Assembly: GCA_029561555.1 (NCBI GenBank)
Contig: JAKQXH010000029.1
Location: 1 to 36,592, forward strand
Source: Candidatus Omnitrophota bacterium
GTDB taxonomy: Bacteria > Omnitrophota > Omnitrophia > Omnitrophales > Omnitrophaceae
Length of the DNA: 36,592 nucleotides
Direction: 5' to 3'
Part shown: positions 32,680 to 36,592 of the stretch, in pieces
Layout of the letters: every line of letters begins with the position of its first letter
Numbering within the stretch: position 1 is the first letter of the stretch
Made by a program: the position numbers and the translations under genes
Notes under the pieces: model-generated
Database searches by the model: none
Told to the model about the DNA's origin: nothing
The model's input: the letters and a program-made list of their open reading frames with translations, nothing else

Positions 32680-34095
32680 ATGAGCGAAAAACGGATTGCT
32701 ATTGCCGGCGGGGGACCGAGTGGGCTTGCCTGCGCCTACACGCTTGCCCGGCAGGGTAAAGAGCCTTTCCTCGTCGAAAAGGAAGATCAGGTCGGCGGGC
32801 TCTGTCGCACCATCAATTTTCACGGCTATCTTTTTGACATCGGAGGGCATCGTTTTTTCTCGAAAAACGCGGAGATCTTGGAGCTCTGGCGGCATGTCAT
32901 GGGAAATGACATGCTCCATGTGGAACGGAAATCAAAAATTTATTATCGGAAGAGGTTTTTTAACTATCCCCTGTCTTTCTTCAACGTTTTCAAGAACTTG
33001 GGGCTATGGGAATCTTTCCGTTGTGTGTTGAGCTTCATCCTGAACAAATATTTCAGGAAACGGGACGAAAGCACTCTGGAAGGCTGGATTACCAAACAAT
33101 TCGGAGAGAGGCTATTCTGGATTTTTTTTAAGAGCTATTCCGAGAAACTTTGGGGGAAATCCTGCGAAAATATTTCATCCGATTGGGCGGAGCAACGGAT
33201 ACGGGGTTTGTCTTTGCGAGTTGCGATCCGGGACATGCTTTCGGGAAACCGGAAAAACGCTCCAACCACTCTCGTCCGGCAATTTTTGTATCCGCGCACC
33301 GGACCCGGAGAATTTTATGAGCGGCTGAAGAAAAATTCGGCGGAGCGGGGAGCGACGATCACGACCGGAAGGAGGGTCGTCAGAATCCGTCACGATGGGG
33401 CCCGAATCGTTTCGGTTGTGGCGGGAGATCCGCGCAGCCGGAGCGGGGAGGAGGACATCCCGGTAGAATATCTTTTTTCAAGCCTGCCTCTTCCTGATTT
33501 GATCAAGATGCTTGATCCTCTACCTAGTTCCAAAGATGTCCTTGTGGCAGCGAGAGGGCTCCGTTTCCGTTCGATTTTAATTGTTAACATTATTCTCGAC
33601 CGGAAGGACCTTTTTCCGGATCAGTGGATTTACGTGCATTCGCCGGAAGTTAAGTTGGGGCGGATTCAGAATTACAAGAATTGGAGCCCCGCGATGACGC
33701 TGGATCCCAATAAGACATCATTGGGGCTCGAATATTTTTGCGATGAAGGGGACTGGTTTTGGAGGATGAACGATGTCGATTTGATTAATTTTGCGATCAA
33801 CGAGGCGGAGAAAATCGGCATTACCTCGAGACGGCATTTGATCGATGGGTTTGTGGTGAGGAATGCTTACGCTTATCCGGTCTACAATCTTGATTATAAA
33901 AAACATGTGGCAGTGATCCGGGAGTATTTGAGCGGGTTTTCGAATTTTCAGACAATGGGCCGTTCGGGATTGTTTCAATATGATAATTCGGACCACGCAC
34001 TGTATCAGGGGATTTGCGCGGCGAGGAATTTCCTGGGGCATGCAAAGTGCGATCTCTGGAATCTTGACAGCAACAGGATGTATCTGGAATCGTAA
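32680..34095 (+). CDS. NAD(P)/FAD-dependent oxidoreductase (protoporphyrinogen oxidase / UDP-galactopyranose mutase-like)
   Basis: IAIAGGGPSGLACAYTLARQGKEPFLVEKEDQVGGLCRTINFHGYLFDIGGHRFFSKN dinucleotide-binding fold. Confidence 0.83.
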   Translation: MSEKRIAIAGGGPSGLACAYTLARQGKEPFLVEKEDQVGGLCRTINFHGYLFDIGGHRFFSKNAEILELWRHVMGNDMLHVERKSKIYYRKRFFNYPLSFFNVFKNLGLWESFRCVLSFILNKYFRKRDESTLEGWITKQFGERLFWIFFKSYSEKLWGKSCENISSDWAEQRIRGLSLRVAIRDMLSGNRKNAPTTLVRQFLYPRTGPGEFYERLKKNSAERGATITTGRRVVRIRHDGARIVSVVAGDPRSRSGEEDIPVEYLFSSLPLPDLIKMLDPLPSSKDVLVAARGLRFRSILIVNIILDRKDLFPDQWIYVHSPEVKLGRIQNYKNWSPAMTLDPNKTSLGLEYFCDEGDWFWRMNDVDLINFAINEAEKIGITSRRHLIDGFVVRNAYAYPVYNLDYKKHVAVIREYLSGFSNFQTMGRSGLFQYDNSDHALYQGICAARNFLGHAKCDLWNLDSNRMYLES

Positions 34096-34103
34096 CGTTT
34101 TGA

Positions 34104-34129
34104 TTGACAGTGTGGAGTTTATATATAAA
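34104..34129 (+). promoter_or_regulatory. Candidate promoter upstream of the 50-aa ORF (TTGACA ... TATAAA, 14-nt spacing)
   Basis: Consensus -35 TTGACA 34104-34109 followed by TATATATAAAAA; non-ideal spacing. Confidence 0.45.
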
Positions 34130-34198
34130 AATTGCGCCTAGAAGTTTTTGAATGCATTACTCATTTCTGTGCTTAACTATTCGATTAGGAGATAGAAG

Positions 34199-34351
34199 AT
34201 GCCGAGAAAGCTGAAAAAAACAGGAACGGCCAAGGGGAAAAAAGGTAAAAAACCTTATAAGAAGCCGACTTGCACTTCGGAAGAGAGTTTCGGCTCCTTG
34301 ATTTTAGGATGCAGTTTTACCGATTGCGGCGCTAATTCCGCTTTTAAATAA
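34199..34351 (+). CDS. Uncharacterised 50-aa peptide: Lys-rich N-terminus, Cys-containing C-terminus (possible precursor peptide)
   Basis: Translation MPRKLKKTGTAKGKKGKKPYKKPTCTSEESFGSLILGCSFTDCGANSAFK*; SD TTAGGAGATAGAAG upstream; absent from the supplied ORF track because of length. Confidence 0.65.
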   Translation: MPRKLKKTGTAKGKKGKKPYKKPTCTSEESFGSLILGCSFTDCGANSAFK

Positions 34352-34388
34352 GACTTTCCTATTTTGTCTGATTGTCCGGAGGAGATTG

Positions 34389-34448
34389 ATGTTTTGCTTC
34401 GGAGCAAGAGGAGACTTTTTGAGAGGTGAAGCATCTTGGAGGTTATGA
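34389..34448 (+). CDS. Tiny ORF (19 aa), possible leader peptide
   Basis: MFCFGARGDFLRGEASWRL*, preceded by GGAGGAGATTG (strong SD). Confidence 0.35.
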   Translation: MFCFGARGDFLRGEASWRL

Positions 34449-34531
34449 TTTCTGAAGCAACGGAAGAAATCTATCAGTTTCCTTTTCCCGCAATAAGCTT
34501 GCCACAACAGTCTTTCTTGTTTTCGCTCTGA
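34445..34531 (+). CDS. Tiny ORF (28 aa) overlapping the previous by ATGA
   Basis: MISEATEEIYQFPFPAISLPQQSFLFSL*, upstream GGAGG but only 2 nt from ATG; ends 7 nt before queA. Confidence 0.3.
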   Translation: MISEATEEIYQFPFPAISLPQQSFLFSL

Positions 34532-34538
34532 CAACTCA

Positions 34539-35558
34539 ATGAAGAGAAGCGAGTTGTATTTCGATTTACCAAATCGATTAATCGCGCAGAGTCGTTTTAG
34601 GGATCCGGCCCGGAACCGTTTATTGGCTATATCACGGGCTGATCAAGGAAAGGTGACTCACACTGGGTTTGACCGATTGCTGTCTTTTCTGAACGCCGGA
34701 GATGTCCTTGTTCTCAACGATACCAAGGTGATGCCGGCCCGGTTTTGGGGAATGCATGAATCAGAAGGGCAGGTTGAGATTACTCTGGTCACACGGATTG
34801 ATGACCGTTCGTGGGAAGCGTTGGTAAGGCCTGATGCGCGAAATTTGAGAAAGGGAGGAAAAATCCATCTCAAGCAGCAGGGTTTGTCCCTCCGAATGAT
34901 CAAGAAGACGAAATCCGGTTATTGGCTTGTAAAATTCAACGGAAAAGGCATCCGGGACTTTCTTTCCCGTCACGCTGAAGTCAATATACCGTTTTACATC
35001 AGCAGGCAGGCGAAACTTTCCGAGTATCAGACGATTTATGCCCGTATTCCGGGTTCCACGCAATGCCCCACAACCGGTCTGCATTTTACCCGAGATCTTC
35101 TTTGGGGAATCGAAGGGAAAGGCGTTAAAATCGTTTATATCACACTGCATATCGGGGGAAGCATCGTGCCCGTTGTTGTGAGGGATTTCCGTGATTTAAG
35201 AATGCACAAAGAATACTTTGAGATTAAACCGGGAGCGGCAAGACAAATCAATGATGTCAGGCGAAAAGGGGGAAGGGTTTTTGCCGTCGGGACTACAACC
35301 GTACGGGCTTTGGAATCGGCGGCCGGGAAAAACGGCCTTATTTGCGCGAAAAAGGGATGGACCGGGCTTACGATAAAACCGGGCCATCGATTTAAAACCG
35401 TTGACGCTTTCCTGACCAATTTTCATATGCCCGGTTCAAGCCATTTGCTGATGACATCCGCTTTTGGGGGAGTTAGACCGGTACTAAATGCCTACAAACA
35501 GGCGCTTGCCCGGGAATATAAATTCCTCGATTTCGGCGACGCGATGCTGATTATTTAA
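34539..35558 (+). CDS. queA: S-adenosylmethionine:tRNA ribosyltransferase-isomerase
   Basis: ELYFDLPNRLIAQ, LVLNDTKVMPARFWG, PTTGLHFTRDLL, THxGGSIVPV-like region, GTTTVRALES, TNFHMPGSSHLLMTSAFGG. Confidence 0.95.
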   Translation: MKRSELYFDLPNRLIAQSRFRDPARNRLLAISRADQGKVTHTGFDRLLSFLNAGDVLVLNDTKVMPARFWGMHESEGQVEITLVTRIDDRSWEALVRPDARNLRKGGKIHLKQQGLSLRMIKKTKSGYWLVKFNGKGIRDFLSRHAEVNIPFYISRQAKLSEYQTIYARIPGSTQCPTTGLHFTRDLLWGIEGKGVKIVYITLHIGGSIVPVVVRDFRDLRMHKEYFEIKPGAARQINDVRRKGGRVFAVGTTTVRALESAAGKNGLICAKKGWTGLTIKPGHRFKTVDAFLTNFHMPGSSHLLMTSAFGGVRPVLNAYKQALAREYKFLDFGDAMLII

Positions 35559-35560
35559 AA

Positions 35561-36592
35561 ATGACAAGTAGCAAGCCATCGAAAATTTGCTTTATTTCCC
35601 ATTCTTCGGCAATTGGCGGAGCGGAACTGTCTTTACTCGATTTAATCGATATTATGACTGCCCAAAAATGGGATTGCAGAGTTATTCTTCCTTCTCATGG
35701 ATTTCTGGAAGATGAACTTTGCCAAAGACGGGTTTCTTGGGCGATTTTTCCCTATGTGAATTGGGTGACAAAAAATAGAACACGCTTCTATTCTAGCAAA
35801 AAAGTTCCTCCCATTAGGAATTTCGTACGGGCCTATTTGCCGATTATCAGAAAAATAGGGGAGTGGAATCCGGATGTTATTTACACAAATACCAGTGTAA
35901 TTAATTGCGGAGCCGTAGCGGCTTTTTTTCTTAAGAAACCGCATATTTGGCATGTGCGTGAATTTGTTCGAGAAGACCATCGTCTGAATTTCTTTTGGCC
36001 ATTCAAGGAAATTGCGCACCATATCGATTTGCATTCCGACGCTGTAATTTTCAATTCGGAAGCTCTTGCCCGGAAATATCGCGGATTTATTTCTAGAGGA
36101 AAATTAAACGTAATAGGGAATCCTGTGCGGCTTAGAAAACAGGATTTAAAACCGGCCGGAAAGAAAAAACGAGTGGATGTTATTGTTACTTTTAGGGATG
36201 ATCCCAATATTATTCATTGTCTGGAAAGCATGATAAAGAATGTCACGCCATCGTTAAATAAAATTTATATCATTGACGATCATGGACGTAACAATTCCTT
36301 GGTTAAAGAACTTCGAAGGGTAATGGCTTCCCGCCCGGAACTTTTTGTTTATAAAAGAAATTACGTGCAGCGAGGATATGTGATTTCGGCGAATAAAGGC
36401 ATCCGGTTGTCTAAAAATGACGTGATTCTTCTGAACAGCGATACGGTGGTGACGCATCATTGGCTTGAAAAACTCAAAAGAGTTGCTTGCCAGGATAGAC
36501 GAATCGCTACCGTTACTCCGCTGTCGAACAATGCCACTATTTTTTCCGTGTTAAATGAGAAGAATGATGCGAGCGACGCTGAATCGGTGAAT
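35561..36592 (+). CDS. Composite glycosyltransferase: GT4-type N-terminal half followed by GT2 domain (3' truncated by window end)
   Basis: 344 codons open to the window edge; N-term ICFISHSSAIGGAELSLLDLID..NPDVIYTNTSV..NSEALARKY..VIGNPV; then VDVIVTFRDDPNIIHCLESM..IIDDHG..LLNSDTVVTHHWLEKL..TVTPLSNNATI. Confidence 0.8.
   Translation, partial: MTSSKPSKICFISHSSAIGGAELSLLDLIDIMTAQKWDCRVILPSHGFLEDELCQRRVSWAIFPYVNWVTKNRTRFYSSKKVPPIRNFVRAYLPIIRKIGEWNPDVIYTNTSVINCGAVAAFFLKKPHIWHVREFVREDHRLNFFWPFKEIAHHIDLHSDAVIFNSEALARKYRGFISRGKLNVIGNPVRLRKQDLKPAGKKKRVDVIVTFRDDPNIIHCLESMIKNVTPSLNKIYIIDDHGRNNSLVKELRRVMASRPELFVYKRNYVQRGYVISANKGIRLSKNDVILLNSDTVVTHHWLEKLKRVACQDRRIATVTPLSNNATIFSVLNEKNDASDAESVN

Noticed and set aside
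34304-34534. 76-aa minus-strand ORF overlapping the 50-aa ORF and upstream of queA
   Set aside because: Starts at TTG without a visible SD; basic composition but no supporting promoter; less convincing than the + strand small ORFs.

Overview
The window is a gene-dense, essentially single-strand (+) bacterial chromosome segment. In order it carries: the 3' end of an M50 site-2 protease; mtnA-thiL-tsaE-tsaB-alr-birA-coaX; a short HAMP membrane protein; an assimilatory sulfate reduction cluster (Rrf2 regulator, DUF2061, cysH, cysD, cysN fused to a CysC-like domain, ferredoxin-type sulfite reductase); a groEL1-groES-groEL2 locus behind a perfect CIRCE element; a guaB3-like IMPDH plus guaA; dnaE; HU; a cold-shock protein; rsmE; mtaB; a CvpA-like protein; dnaG; rpoD; a DsbA-like thioredoxin plus a MauE/DoxX-like protein; a glycosyltransferase and FAD oxidoreductase; three tiny ORFs; queA; and a truncated composite glycosyltransferase. 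Gene content and style resemble an uncultivated PVC/Omnitrophota-like lineage, but that is only an inference. The most interesting points are: (1) an unannotated 50-aa Lys-rich/Cys-containing ORF with its own promoter and SD, followed by two tiny ATGA-coupled ORFs before queA; (2) a CysN-CysC fusion whose kinase domain has lost the canonical APS-kinase motifs, next to an APS-reductase-type CysH; (3) a G9 homopolymer inside a glycosyltransferase gene, a possible phase-variation tract; (4) two GroELs with opposite C-terminal tail types around one groES, with a large inter-cistronic hairpin; (5) a GuaB3-type IMPDH lacking CBS domains; (6) a protein joining half of a GT-B fold to a GT-A domain; (7) an AT-rich block inside coaX. 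No tRNA, rRNA, CRISPR array or transposase was recognised.
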